From Agrypnia vestita (taxonomy: Eukaryota; Arthropoda; Insecta; Trichoptera; Phryganeidae): a stretch of DNA of 64,000 bases. Shown here piece by piece: positions 23,269 through 33,185 of the stretch (its first letter is position 1; the number at the start of each line of letters is the position of its first letter). The stretch covers positions 62,001 through 126,000 of the forward strand of contig JADDOH010001520.1 in assembly GCA_016648135.1 (NCBI GenBank), written 5' to 3'. The translations under genes were made by a program, and so were the position numbers. Under the pieces are notes generated by a model. That model worked only from the letters and a program-made list of their open reading frames with translations. It searched no databases and was not told the DNA's origin.

Positions 23269-24949
23269 AGTTTAACTTAATTTATATTTTTTTATGTTAA
23301 GAGTTTATTTAGCACGAAATTTGGAATGTTTTCATTCTGAACACAAGGTTTTTTTTATACATTAGATACGGTCCATCAATAATGATAGGAAAAAATCAAA
23401 TTTTCTAAATCACCCAGTAATTGATAGGTGAGTCAGTTATTTATTAATATTTTTTAATTATTCATAAATAATTGTTGGCATAGATGCATTTAGACAGATG
23501 TAGATTATTAATATATGATGATTTATACCGTTCTCTTTTCCAAGTACGTCATAAGCACCAAATAATTAAATAAACTTCTGTCCAGAAAGCGAAGTCATGT
23601 GGTACACCTGTTATAGATTTTATCCGATTAATGAAAATGATATATTACTTAAAATATTTATTACCTCTGTTGGCATTATTAGGCGTAATATATTTTATTT
23701 AACAAAAACACCGGATGGTAAGTGAAGGATAATAATTTTTATTTAAAACCAGCAAATGTAGTTAATAAAACTTAATTATCATAATTATATTAATTTTAGT
23801 TATTATAAGTTTTTCGGTATTCCACATGTTCTGTTAGCATCAATTATTTAAAAAATTTCTTTTATGTATGTAGGTTCATATGTTAAATCGTCAGCTGTTC
23901 ATCGTTGAAATGAAGCAATTTTATCGCATACTTATGTGCGTCATGCACATCAGCTGGTGGGATTGATTGAGATTAAAAAATATTTTCGATTCCATCAAAT
24001 TATTATTAGCTTTGAGCGAGAGGCGATAAAATCTGTAATACTTAGCTAGGAATATAATTATAGTAATATAATATTTTTATTATTGATAACATTAAAGATA
24101 ATTTTTCAAATGTTTTTCGCTTGTAATCATGCGTGGTACATCCCACATAAATGTGTTGTAAGTAAAAAAAAGTCGATTTTCCTAACAAACTAACCTAGTA
24201 GAGTGAAGAATTAACAAATTAGTAGTGCATGTATTGCTTTTTACTCCCTTTATATTAACTCGTGGCGTCTGCTTGCTTGCTTGCCGGCTTGCCGTCGAAA
24301 AAACTTTGGATCGATTTTTGACCCTTTTCCTGTGATCCAATCGAGCTGAAACTTTACAAGCAGACTCGTAGCAAGAAGATCTTAAAAATTTTCCTTAAAA
24401 AAAGTAATAATTATAGTATAATTTCGGATTTTTAGAAATTTTAATGGTTTTTTCAAATTGGAATCATTACAAAAGTTTGATTACTAGCAACGGCGGCCCG
24501 ATAACGTCGCGGAATATTTTCTAAATTTGAATTACTCCGTCGGTATACATAATAGGTACTTCACTAGGAATTTCGAAAATCTAAATTGACTGACAAATGT
24601 TTTTAGAATTTAATCTTCAAAGCATGGAGTTTCTTATCAAAGCTCAAAACAACTGACATTTTAGAAATATATTAAATTACTGTAAGTTTAGTGTTATGTT
24701 ATATGTTTTAATTCGTCTTTAATTGTTGTTATATTTTACAAAAAAGGGAGTATAATAAAAACTTGTTTTTTATGGGTTACTTCTTTTAACGCTATAACAG
24801 GCCTTGAGGCTCAATTACTGCAGCGAAACGTCTCAAAAATACTCAGGGTTGAGAAAATCATATGAATTTATTGCAACCTCATCGGAACCCTCAGTGTGAC
24901 GGGAGATCGATCATAGTCGATAGAAAAAAGAAAGGGTGGCAAAGATCAA
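23269..24949. other. intervening DNA, nothing firmly recognised
   Basis: GCTTGCTTGCTTGCCGGCTTG (24270-24292; read as GCTTGCTTGCTTG then CCGGCTTG) and the following ATCCAATCGAGCTGAAACTT resemble a common insect repeat type, but no second copy is seen here. A weak hammerhead-like string at 24795-24830 is treated as a rejected observation. Confidence 0.4.
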
Positions 24950-25260
24950 AAAGAGCTAACTTACTCACTAACCATCATGCTGTTTCTCCGCAGAGATAGG
25001 CAGAGAGGATAAAACGTCGTATTCTTCTATCATAGGTCAACACTTTTGCCTTGGCTACATTCATACATCTTCTCATGCATGCTCTACGGTTGTTGAGGCT
25101 TTTAACAGTGCCGTCCTCCAATAATCTTTTTAACCATCCTTTCCACGTTCACACGTTCCACATGACCAAACCATCTCAGTGATCTTTTCTTTATTCTATC
25201 AGTTGCCTGTATGAGCTTACTATCCGTCCCATATTCAGACAAAACCTTCTATAACTTATT
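24950..25260 (-). pseudogene. internally deleted fragment of the 26-29 kb retrotransposon family
   Basis: The plus-strand text from ACCATCATGCTGTTTCTCCG to CCATCTCAGTGATC matches the C-terminal end of the main copy (26030-26330). It then jumps to GTTGCCTGTATGAGCTTACT and ATTCAGACAAAACCTTCTAT, which in the main copy lies about 740 bp further into the RT domain. The fragment is truncated, deleted and non-coding. Confidence 0.8.
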
Positions 25261-25339
25261 ATGGAAGGTTTGGGTACACAGATTTTCGCCACCGATAATG
25301 ATAACTCTATATTATTAAATTTTACATACATTTTCCCAT

Positions 25340-25440
25340 GCAAGTAGCTTCGTTTCTGTGAGACTTCTGTAATTTATTTAATTAATAAATATCCTTTTGT
25401 GGGCAGAATCCAGTAATTGTGTTCTCAGTTCATTAATGAT
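25340..25440 (+). repeat. dispersed repeat family F1, copy 4 (distal half)
   Basis: GTAGCTTCGTTTCTGTGAGACTTC is present here as AGCTTCGTTTCTGTGAGACT. It is followed by an A/T spacer and AATCCAGTAATTGTGTTCTCAG, matching the distal arms of the 22.6 and 23.0 kb copies in the opposite orientation. Confidence 0.6.
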
Positions 25441-26011
25441 CCTAATAGATGGTCCTAGAGTGACATTAGAGTACAAAGTATGAACATTATGTGAACATTT
25501 TGGATAATATGTTATATAATTATACAACACACTTTTTACAATAAATTAATAATAAGTAATGAATAATGAACAAATATTAAATAATGATTTTATGATAAAA
25601 TAAATTGTTAATAATATATTCAAACTAATGCAAATCAATAAATAAAATTTTAGGAATGAGTTCCATATTAACAAGTTTTTACCCAATACGTTAATATACT
25701 TTTTATGATAAATAAAAAATAAATAATGCCGTAATAATAAAATGAATTGTAAATAATATTTAGAAAAAAATATCGGAAATTAATAAATGTAATTTAGGAA
25801 TAATTTCTTGATTAGCAAGTTTACATAATACACATACACACAACTTTTTATAAATAAATAACATACTTATAATAAAACATGCTTAGTGATAAATAAATCG
25901 TAAATAATATTTAGTATAATATAAAGAATTTTATATGTCAAAATATTTTAATATTGAACTTTAGGATCATTATCGACCTGTTGACAATCAGCATATTAAA
26001 AAATGCCCATT
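25441..26011. other. AT-rich DNA with weak internal repetition
   Basis: Strings such as AATTGTTAATAATATATTC, AATTGTAAATAATATTTAG and AATCGTAAATAATATTTAG recur at 25605, 25743 and 25896, each followed by a TTAGGAAT- or TTAGGAT-like word. The pattern suggests a decayed AT-rich tandem repeat of 130-150 bp. No gene. Confidence 0.45.
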
Positions 26012-26441
26012 AATAACTAACTAACTAACTAACCATCACGCCATTTCCCTGCAGGGGTAGGCAGAGAGGATTGAACGCCACACTCTTCTATCCTGGCACA
26101 CCACTTTTGCTTCGGCCACATTCATACATCTTCTCATACACGTTCTACGATTGTTGCGGCTTTTAACAGGGCCATCCTCAAATACTTGTAGTACCTGATC
26201 GTGCCAGGTCTTTCGCGGACGCCCTCTATTCCTGTTGCCTTCAACATTCGCCTCATATATTTTCTTAACCATCCTTTCCTCGTTCATACGTTCCACATGA
26301 CCAAACCATCTCAGCACTCCTTTCTTTATTCTATCTACCACACTACAGCCAGCATTGCATTCACTTCTAATTTGTTCATCCTCACTCTATCGACCAAAGA
26401 TTTTCCACACAAGCGTCTTAGTGACCGCATTTCAACCGCAT
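26012..26441 (-). pseudogene. frameshifted C-terminus and (TTAG)n tail of the retrotransposon
   Basis: The minus strand continues the 883-codon protein in other frames: one shift near 26450 (after QKRNE) moves to RLNAVEMRSLRRLCGKSL, and another near 26385 moves to CSVVDRIKKGVLRWFGHVER, a frame that stays open to 26036. This C-terminal part holds GNRNRGRPRKTWHDQ, standard for this group. The stop is followed almost at once by (TTAG)n (26012-26035), so the element has essentially no 3' UTR. The 13.1 kb relative is unbroken here, which supports the frameshift reading. Confidence 0.85.
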
Positions 26442-29093
26442 TCAGTCTATTTCATTCCTCTTTTGCCAATTCCAGGCTTCACTTCCATACATAAGGGTTG
26501 GCACTAGAACGCCATTATGTACCGCTAGTCTTGCTTCTTTTGACAGATTCTTATTGGCCATAATTGCATTTAGTGCACCATTAACTTTGTTTCCCGCAGT
26601 TACTCTCCTTTCGATATCATTCTCAGCCTTGCCGTCTCTACTAAACATACTTCCCAAATACACAAACTCGTTCACTTGTTCTAAGCATTCGTTGTTTATA
26701 ATTACATCACACTTAGTCACTCTTTCGTCTCTCTCGAATACCATCACTTTCGATTTGCTGACATTCATCAGAAGTTCACTCTGCATGCATACATCGGACA
26801 TCCTGGATACCAAGCACTGCAGATCAGCTTCACTGTTAGCCACTAATACTGCATCGTCTGCGTATAGCAGACAGGATATGGTGAGTCCGTCCATTTTCGC
26901 TCCAACTTCTAGATCCTTCAGTTCTTTCATACAATTATCCATATACAGGTTGAAAAGCCATGGTGACATTACGCATCCCTGTTTGACACCTTTTGTAATA
27001 TCAAACCATGATGTGAATGTCCCATTAATTCTCACGCAAGCACTACTTCCTTCGTACAGGGATGCAATTGCCTGTATGAGTTTACTCTTCACCCCATATT
27101 CAGACAAAACCTTCCATAACTTTCGTCTTATCACTCTGTCATACGCTTTTTGGAGATCCACAAAGGCACAAAAAAGTTTTTGGTTCTTTGCCAAAAACTT
27201 TTCGGTCATCTGGCGCAGTGAGAAAATCTGGTCCATGCATCCTCTTCCACTCATGAAGGCTCCTTGTACATCCCACACTTTTTCTTTCGTTGTCAACCTC
27301 ACTCTTTCTATCAAAATTCTCGCATACAGTTTGCCAGCAGAGCTCAATAGGCTAATGGCTCGATAATTCGCGCAGTCCATTCGCGACCCTTTTCCTTTGT
27401 ATAGAGGCATGATAACAGCTCTTCTCCAATCCTTAGGAGTGTAGCTGCCCTCTAAACATTGGTTGAAGAGTCTATGAAGCCACGTGAGTATTACTGGACC
27501 ACCACCCTTAATGTACTCGGCAGCAACATTGTCATAACCCACAGCCTTGCCATTCTTCATGTGCTTCAATGCTCTTTTAATTTCTTCCACAGTTATTTCA
27601 TTCACACTGTCGTCACTATTCATAAATCCGTTGGACGCCTCAAAGGAGTCCTCACTCACATTCCCATTACTCTCATACATTTCTTCAAAAAATTCCTTCC
27701 ATCTATCTTTTATTTCATTCTCGTTTCTAAGCATCTTTCCATTCTTTGACATAATAGCATTCACACAACCTCTTTTCGTACCACTTCGAGACTTTTTAAC
27801 TTCCTTCCAAAAGATCTTGATATTCTCTTGGAAGTTCTGAGTCAATTTAAGACCCTCGTCCTTCCTCAAACGCTCCTTTCTTTCTTTCACTCCGTGCTTT
27901 ACCTTTTTCTTACATACAATATATACATCCTTTGCTAGCGTATATCCATTCACATCTCCATTCTTTGATGCCAAGAGGTTACACCACGCTTTTTTCTTCT
28001 CATTTATAAGATCTCTAATCTCGTCATCCCACCATGCATCTCCTTTCTTCCTTCCTTGGACGGTCACACCGCACACTTCCTTGGCTGACTCATACAGGCT
28101 CTTTTTGATGTGTTCCCATGCACTATCAATATTGAGCTCTTCCATACATTTCTCATTTAACCTTTCAGCGGTTTTCCTTTCAAACTTTTCCCTGGTATCC
28201 TTCTCTTGCAATCTTTCGATTTTGACCCTAGTCGGGGCTACCACTGTTTTCTTCTTAGATCGCCACCCATGAAACAGATTCACTCTTGATACTACAAGAA
28301 AGTGATCCGTTTCAATTTCAGCGCCTCGAAATACTCTGGTGTCAACAGTGGCGGACCTCAATCTAGAGTCAATTACAACGAAATCAATCATTGACCTTTC
28401 ATTTCCTCTTTCCCACGTATATTGGTGGATTCCTTTGTGTTCAAAAAAAGTATTGGATACAAAAAGGTTCCACTCCAAACATACTTCAAGCAAACTATCG
28501 CCATTTCCATTCGTCCTTCCATCCCCAAATATACCAAGCGCAGACTCGAAGCCATCTCTTCGAGTTCCAACCCACCCATTCAAATCTCCAGCCAAAATCA
28601 ATCTTTCGCTGTCGCTTTTCATGTCTATGACATCTCTTACACTCGTCCAAAACTCATCTTTCACTTCGTCTTTATCTGAGTTTACAGGGGCATAACCTAC
28701 AATAAGAAATACCCCAGTGATCCCAATTTTGAAACGGATCCACATGAGCCTGGCACTAATGAACCCATATTCTTTCATACATTCGACCATTCGCTCAGAA
28801 AGCAGCGTTGCAACACCCTGGCATGCTCGGTCTGCCTCTGGGACTCCCGACCACAGTACGAGCAGACCATTGTGTTCCATCTCTCCACTTCCTTTCTTCA
28901 TACTCTCACTTATACATAGTACATCTAAACATTTACTCCTCATGCTCTCACACATTTCATTCATCTTCCTTTCCATTCCTCCTCTAATATTCCACACACC
29001 AATCCGGCATTCTATCCTCCTCTTTGCGCCACCGTGGGGACTGCGGCATGACAGGTGGCTAGCCTTGTCGCTACCTATAGGCATAGTTCCCAC
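26442..29093 (-). CDS. non-LTR retrotransposon protein: APE endonuclease + reverse transcriptase
   Basis: 883 codons, open throughout. The N-terminal half is an AP-endonuclease-like domain that nicks target DNA: VWNIRG at 33-38, SES at 62-64, GDLN at 169-172, HQYTW at 223-227, IDFVVI at 236-241, TDHF at 262-265. The reverse transcriptase follows: GKAVGYD at 515-521, FVDLQKAYD at 644-652, KQGCVMSP at 704-711 and the catalytic YADD at 744-747. The thumb includes YLGSMFSRDG at about 812-821. All catalytic residues are present, so the enzyme part looks functional, but the C-terminus is cut by a frameshift. The layout and C-terminal GRPRKTW resemble RTE/BovB-like elements often annotated as craniofacial-development-protein-2-like; the exact clade is uncertain. 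Several plus-strand frames here are antisense shadows. Confidence 0.92.
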   Translation of the reverse strand: MGTMPIGSDKASHLSCRSPHGGAKRRIECRIGVWNIRGGMERKMNEMCESMRSKCLDVLCISESMKKGSGEMEHNGLLVLWSGVPEADRACQGVATLLSERMVECMKEYGFISARLMWIRFKIGITGVFLIVGYAPVNSDKDEVKDEFWTSVRDVIDMKSDSERLILAGDLNGWVGTRRDGFESALGIFGDGRTNGNGDSLLEVCLEWNLFVSNTFFEHKGIHQYTWERGNERSMIDFVVIDSRLRSATVDTRVFRGAEIETDHFLVVSRVNLFHGWRSKKKTVVAPTRVKIERLQEKDTREKFERKTAERLNEKCMEELNIDSAWEHIKKSLYESAKEVCGVTVQGRKKGDAWWDDEIRDLINEKKKAWCNLLASKNGDVNGYTLAKDVYIVCKKKVKHGVKERKERLRKDEGLKLTQNFQENIKIFWKEVKKSRSGTKRGCVNAIMSKNGKMLRNENEIKDRWKEFFEEMYESNGNVSEDSFEASNGFMNSDDSVNEITVEEIKRALKHMKNGKAVGYDNVAAEYIKGGGPVILTWLHRLFNQCLEGSYTPKDWRRAVIMPLYKGKGSRMDCANYRAISLLSSAGKLYARILIERVRLTTKEKVWDVQGAFMSGRGCMDQIFSLRQMTEKFLAKNQKLFCAFVDLQKAYDRVIRRKLWKVLSEYGVKSKLIQAIASLYEGSSACVRINGTFTSWFDITKGVKQGCVMSPWLFNLYMDNCMKELKDLEVGAKMDGLTISCLLYADDAVLVANSEADLQCLVSRMSDVCMQSELLMNVSKSKVMVFERDERVTKCDVIINNECLEQVNEFVYLGSMFSRDGKAENDIERRVTAGNKVNGALNAIMANKNLSKEARLAVHNGVLVPTLMYGSEAWNWQKRNEID

Positions 29094-29430
29094 AATTACT
29101 ACCTAACACTCACATCAAGCACTCATCTCTCGTTTGCATTTCTCACAATACTTGGCTTACATCTAAACTACACATAATAGTAGGCTAAAATTGTTCACAA
29201 ACTACATATAATAATAATAATAAATGTTCACTAAACTACATATAATAATAGATTCCCTTATACACATAACACTAATAAACAAACAGCTTAAATCTAAAAT
29301 ACACATAATAAGAGTCCAGTTCAAAGTGGTCCGAAACACACGTCGGGCTAGGATCCTAACTTCATTTACAACTATTGTCCTTTTCACACATTGTCTATTT
29401 CACATCGATCCGCCTGATCCATTAATAATT
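29094..29430 (-). other. probable 5' flank or UTR of the retrotransposon
   Basis: Short repeated strings (AAACTACATATAATAATA at about 29200 and 29234; CTAAACTACACATAATA and CTAAAATACACATAATA nearby) lie directly upstream of the ATG. The element's true 5' end was not located. The repetition may be part of a 5' UTR. Confidence 0.4.
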
Positions 29431-31129
29431 TAGAAAAAATTATTATCTCTTAAGGCCCATTCTCTCTGTCGCCTATTCCCGAAAGAATTATGATCGTTTC
29501 GGAAGCGTTTTCTTCTGTCGGATTTTAATGATCCGTCTACCGAAATTAATTTGCGTGTCTGCGTAATGGTCGCCTCTTAAGTACCCACGGGCGGGACCCG
29601 GGAGTTTAATCTCAGACCGTGAGCCTCCCGCGGGTCGGAGTCTGCCGTGTGGTGGTCTCGGTTGAGGTATATTTGCATAAAATAATTACAGCATTACACA
29701 ACTTCCGACATTGTTCCACTTATTCTGTCAGCTTACCGAGTTTTACAGCTTACAGAATAACGCATTTCGCTAAAAACAAGGAAATTTAAAACATTTAAAT
29801 ATAACATTTAATTCTTCTATCCATCATTGCTTTGTTATTATCATTACTTTTTTAATTTTTATTTTATTTTTTTTATATTTAACAACCATTCGGCGAATAC
29901 GAATACGAATAATTCAACAAGGTAATAAATAATACACCACTGTTAATCAATAATTATTTTTACCACCGGCAAATTTTTGTGCAGAAAGCACAACATTTGT
30001 AACTTCTCAGACGTTAGACGATTTCTTTTATCTGTTTGTTTGTACATTCCCAGCGGTCGAAAATAAATATCACTTATTTAACGCTTACGAGAGGTCATGT
30101 TATTAGATTTAGTTTGAAATTATTTTATAAGAGTTAACACTTTTATACACAACGGAAATTAAATGGAACGAACAATACGTATTACAAAATAAAAAGTACA
30201 TGAAATGAGCACCTAACCTTATTAATGACCCAACGAAACTAGATGAAAGAACTCATGTTATGCTGTGAAACATGTAACAATTGACAACTTGAGATTTCAA
30301 CAAATCCATTCATTCAATGTTAAGGGAATCCCCGATAATAGAGTGCGTAGGTGTGTTCAGATACACGGTGCACATCCAAACAGTAATTTGCGTTGCGTTC
30401 AGTTATAAATAGTTCGTTTTTAATATTCGTGATGATATTCGGCGAATACGAATATTCGTATTCATTGCATCACTACCTTTTACCATATATTTTAATGTTT
30501 TACTTACATATTTTCATGTACATGTCTGGTGGTCGCTGGCCTCTATACGGAATTAAAAAAAAAGCTGTACTGTAATACGAATAAATCGCCATTTCACATT
30601 TCGTTCGTTTTGACTGCGTGCTGTAGCTTTATAATCCCGAGAGAGCTCGACAAAATAATATTTAACAGCTATTTCATGATTTATAATGAAATTTAATTAT
30701 TACTTTCATCCCTCGAGGTACATTTTTCCGACAAAATATGTTTTAAGAGGAAATTTTTCATCGGTCGAAATAATTAAATTTCGAATGAAAAGATAACTAC
30801 ATTCTCATTTATCATCATTAAGGTCTTATAATAGGTAGGTACGCGAATAAATGGAATCAATTATCGGCGCGTAAGCGCAAACCACAATAAAAAATAATTG
30901 GATAACATTAAATGTGAAATATAATTATTATAATGAAATACTTTCCCGTGAAACGAATTCGACGTAAATATAAAACCGTAATTAATCAAACAAAAGTCTA
31001 TTATAAATAGCTTTGTTAAAATATTTGAAATCTAAGATATTTCCTTATTTTAAAAGTTCTATTATTTTATAATGCAAAACATAAATTGAAACGAAATGGC
31101 AAAAGAGATTACGTATATATTTATTCCCT
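29431..31129. other. intervening DNA with a GC-rich patch and a palindrome
   Basis: 29560-29660 is GC-rich (ACCCACGGGCGGGACCCGGG) with no gene recognised. GCGAATACGAATA-type strings occur at about 29890 and 30443. The palindrome at 30444-30463 is listed separately. Confidence 0.45.
30430..30473. repeat. 20-bp perfect palindrome inside a wider inverted repeat
   Basis: GAATACGAATATTCGTATTC at 30444-30463 is its own reverse complement. GTGATG (30430-30435) and CATCAC (30468-30473) form an outer pair. It may be the core of a small palindromic repeat family, since related GAATACGAATA strings occur at 29893-29910 and, inverted, near 2582-2593. Confidence 0.75.
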
Positions 31130-31725
31130 CGTAATATATCACTGACGACGGATGACAGTAACATGGAAATATCTAGGACCTTCCACTTTATTCTGGAACG
31201 CACAACGCTACATAATTTGAGCTAAAATTAGCTACATTATTCGAGGGACATCTGGAAAAGCCTAGAAGCGCCGAGAACCTTCTCCTAAACACTAGAAATA
31301 TCTATGAGGTTCGATAATTTGTTCAGTTTCTTGATATGAATCGCGCGGATCTAGGCCGCCGCCTAGAGTTGTCGAGTTTGACAGCGATTTAGTGCGAAAT
31401 ACGCGCGAACACAAGATGACGAATGATCGAGCAAAGTACCTAATTGCCGAAATAAATAAATGCGATAAATATTACGAGCGAAATTGGATGGAATGTTCTA
31501 GTGAATGTTAAATAAGTGTTATCCAGCGATAATAAAGTATTCATTTACGAGTGACATACTGCGAAATAGTGTAATTTAAAGAAAACATTAAGTATAATTT
31601 GTTTTAAGTGATTTTGTGCATTGAATAGTTAATTAACCACTAAATAATAAATCAGTAATTAATTTCCAGTGTTTTCATTCATTCCTCCCTAGCCACCACA
31701 ATATTATTATATTGACAACTGTTCA
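31130..31725 (+). promoter_or_regulatory. promoter-like repeat with heat-shock-element half-sites, copy A
   Basis: GAA triplets fall exactly 10 bp apart at 31255, 31265 and 31275, followed by TTC at 31280 (GAACCTTC), a spacing known for HSF-binding sites. From TAGAAGCGCCGAGAACCTTC to the end near 31720 the sequence follows copy C (37190-37800), including an A-rich leader-like part (AAGTGATTTTGTGCATTGAA, TTAATTTCCAGTGTTTTCAT). The TATA box of copy C is lost here. No coding frame follows. It could be an LTR-like promoter of an unknown element, or a duplicated heat-shock-gene promoter and leader. Confidence 0.55.
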
Positions 31726-31739
31726 AATTGTTATATGTA

Positions 31740-31882
31740 CAGTAGCCGGCAAACATCTTGAAATTCTACGGCGTAGTGGGGGGAAGTTTGCGCATCTACT
31801 TTTCCACCAAAGAGACCCAAATTTCGTCTTCTGCGCATTCCCCCACCACGTCAAAGAATTTCAAGAAGTTTGCCGGCAACTG
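31740..31882. mobile_element. Tc1/mariner-type MITE, copy 2
   Basis: Same terminal inverted repeats as the 11649-11782 copy and TA on each side (31738-31739, 31883-31884). It is about 9 bp longer, with an extra CGCATCTACTT-like insertion in the middle. It lies just after HSE repeat copy A. Non-coding. Confidence 0.85.
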
Positions 31883-31914
31883 TACATACAAGTATAGTTT
31901 TATGATAACTGTGA

Positions 31915-32010
31915 ACTAGCTTACTATTACCCCTTTTTCCCTGCGGGATTAGATAGAGACCATGGACCGCTAAACTCTTCTGTCCAGACACAAAACTCTC
32001 GGCTCATTTT
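31915..32010 (-). pseudogene. tail fragment of the 26-29 kb retrotransposon family
   Basis: CCCTTTTTCCCTGCGGGATTAG and TCTTCTGTCCAGACAC on the plus strand align with CCATTTCCCTGCAGGGGTAGG and TCTTCTATCCTGGCAC at 26041-26100, the extreme C-terminus of the main copy. Only about 90 bp survive, strongly diverged. (First string is given here as CCCTTTTTCCCTGCGGG plus ATTAG.). Confidence 0.55.
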
Positions 32011-32399
32011 TATTAGTAATTCCGTGACAAAATGCTTCATTTACCGTGCTATTGATGAAGTTAGTACTTTATATGGAGGCGATCTTCTTTCTGATGCTTT
32101 AATGATGCTTTTAAATGCATCAAAAAGATCGCTCAGTTCGTTTACAAGTTACATGTACTACGCGTTATGGTGTGCCTATCCATTATGCATTCTGGGTTAT
32201 AGAGTAATGCATGACTTGGTTTACGCAAAAAGTTATTTGGTACGAATATGTCACAATACTCTGTAAATTCGGAATACTTGTAAATTCGGAGAGTCAATCA
32301 TCTCATCCCCAACATCTAAAAATATAATAAGGGATAAATTTACTTATTGAATTATGGAAATACTCTAAGTCGACAAAATGTTCTTTGGAAGTATACATG
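32011..32399. other. intervening DNA with an unexplained 80-codon frame
   Basis: The plus-strand frame at 32024-32266 encodes a mildly hydrophobic peptide (LLSDALMMLLNASKRSL) with no family recognised. It may be an upstream, decayed part of the R1-like remnant that follows. Confidence 0.35.
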
Positions 32400-32640
32400 A
32401 TGCTACAAAAATACTAGATAGACATGGAAGAAGTTTTGAGCCAAGCCAAATGCTATCAGGACATGGTTGCTTCAAAAGTTATCTTTTCAAATTCAAGAGA
32501 AGCATAGATAACATATGTTCTTGTGATATCGAAAATTAGCAAACCCCCAAACACATGCTATTTGAGTGTAATGTCCATGCGCATGATAGGTGGAAAATAG
32601 GAAAACTGTGCATCCGGTATGACATTAACCCCTCTTTAAT
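32400..32640 (+). pseudogene. R1-like non-LTR retrotransposon C-terminal remnant
   Basis: The frame reads LSGHGCFKSYLFKFKRS, then CSCD, a stop, QTPKHMLFECNVHAHDRW. This matches the C-terminal zinc-knuckle segment of R1/Jockey-group proteins (TGHGxFxxYLxRF ... CPCG ... ExxxHxLFECPxxxxxR): two cysteines, then His and Cys in the expected order. In-frame stops show it is dead. The RT domain is not seen. Confidence 0.65.
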
Positions 32641-33185
32641 TCTGTAAGTCCAAAAAAATTAACGAACGGCGACAGAATATATAAAATACCTAAAAACATT
32701 TGTGTTAAAAAAAATAATTTAATAATGATAGTTTTTAACCTAAGTTTAATACATCTATGCCTAAACAAGTGGTCACAAATTTTTGTATGATAAAGCAAGG
32801 AAAAAATAAGTAAATAGCAAAAAAAAAAGATCTCCAACATCACCAGGTCTTTTCGTCTTTGCGACTCTAGGCCGTGGTAATTTCATGCTCTCAGCAGTTC
32901 TTCATGGTGCATGCATGTAAAAAAACTTTTGAATCCATTCAATCTCGCCGATTGTTATTTTTTGTTATTGGCTCCAAACTGCCATTCCTTACTCCAATTT
33001 TGGTCAATCAAATGTATATTATGAAAATATACATTTGATTGATACATATCTCTTTCTTTTTTTAATTATTATTATTAGTTTTTTAACATTATTTTTTATT
33101 TTTATATTTTATTATTATTAATTATAGTATTATTAGATTATCATATAGAAAATTATTTTACATAAAATCTTTTTAATATGTAATT
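32641..33185. other. AT-rich DNA containing a perfect hairpin
   Basis: Apart from the hairpin at 33004-33042, no gene or repeat is seen. Confidence 0.5.
33004..33042. repeat. perfect 17-bp hairpin with 5-base loop
   Basis: TCAATCAAATGTATATT (33004-33020) and AATATACATTTGATTGA (33026-33042) are exact reverse complements around ATGAA. Such a perfect, tightly spaced inverted repeat could be a small foldback element, a hairpin precursor or a replication-slippage product. Confidence 0.9.

Noticed and set aside
24795..24830. Hammerhead-like string CCTTGAGGCTC ... GCGAAACGTC
   Set aside because: CUGANGA is not preserved and stem II has three pairs at best; more likely an eroded PLE tail.
26012..26035. 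(TTAG)n as a telomere seed
   Set aside because: The four-base repeat directly follows the retrotransposon stop codon and recurs at related truncated copies, so it is the element's tail.
26554..27366. 270-codon plus-strand frame
   Set aside because: It is antisense to the reverse transcriptase domain and encodes no recognised motif; a shadow frame.
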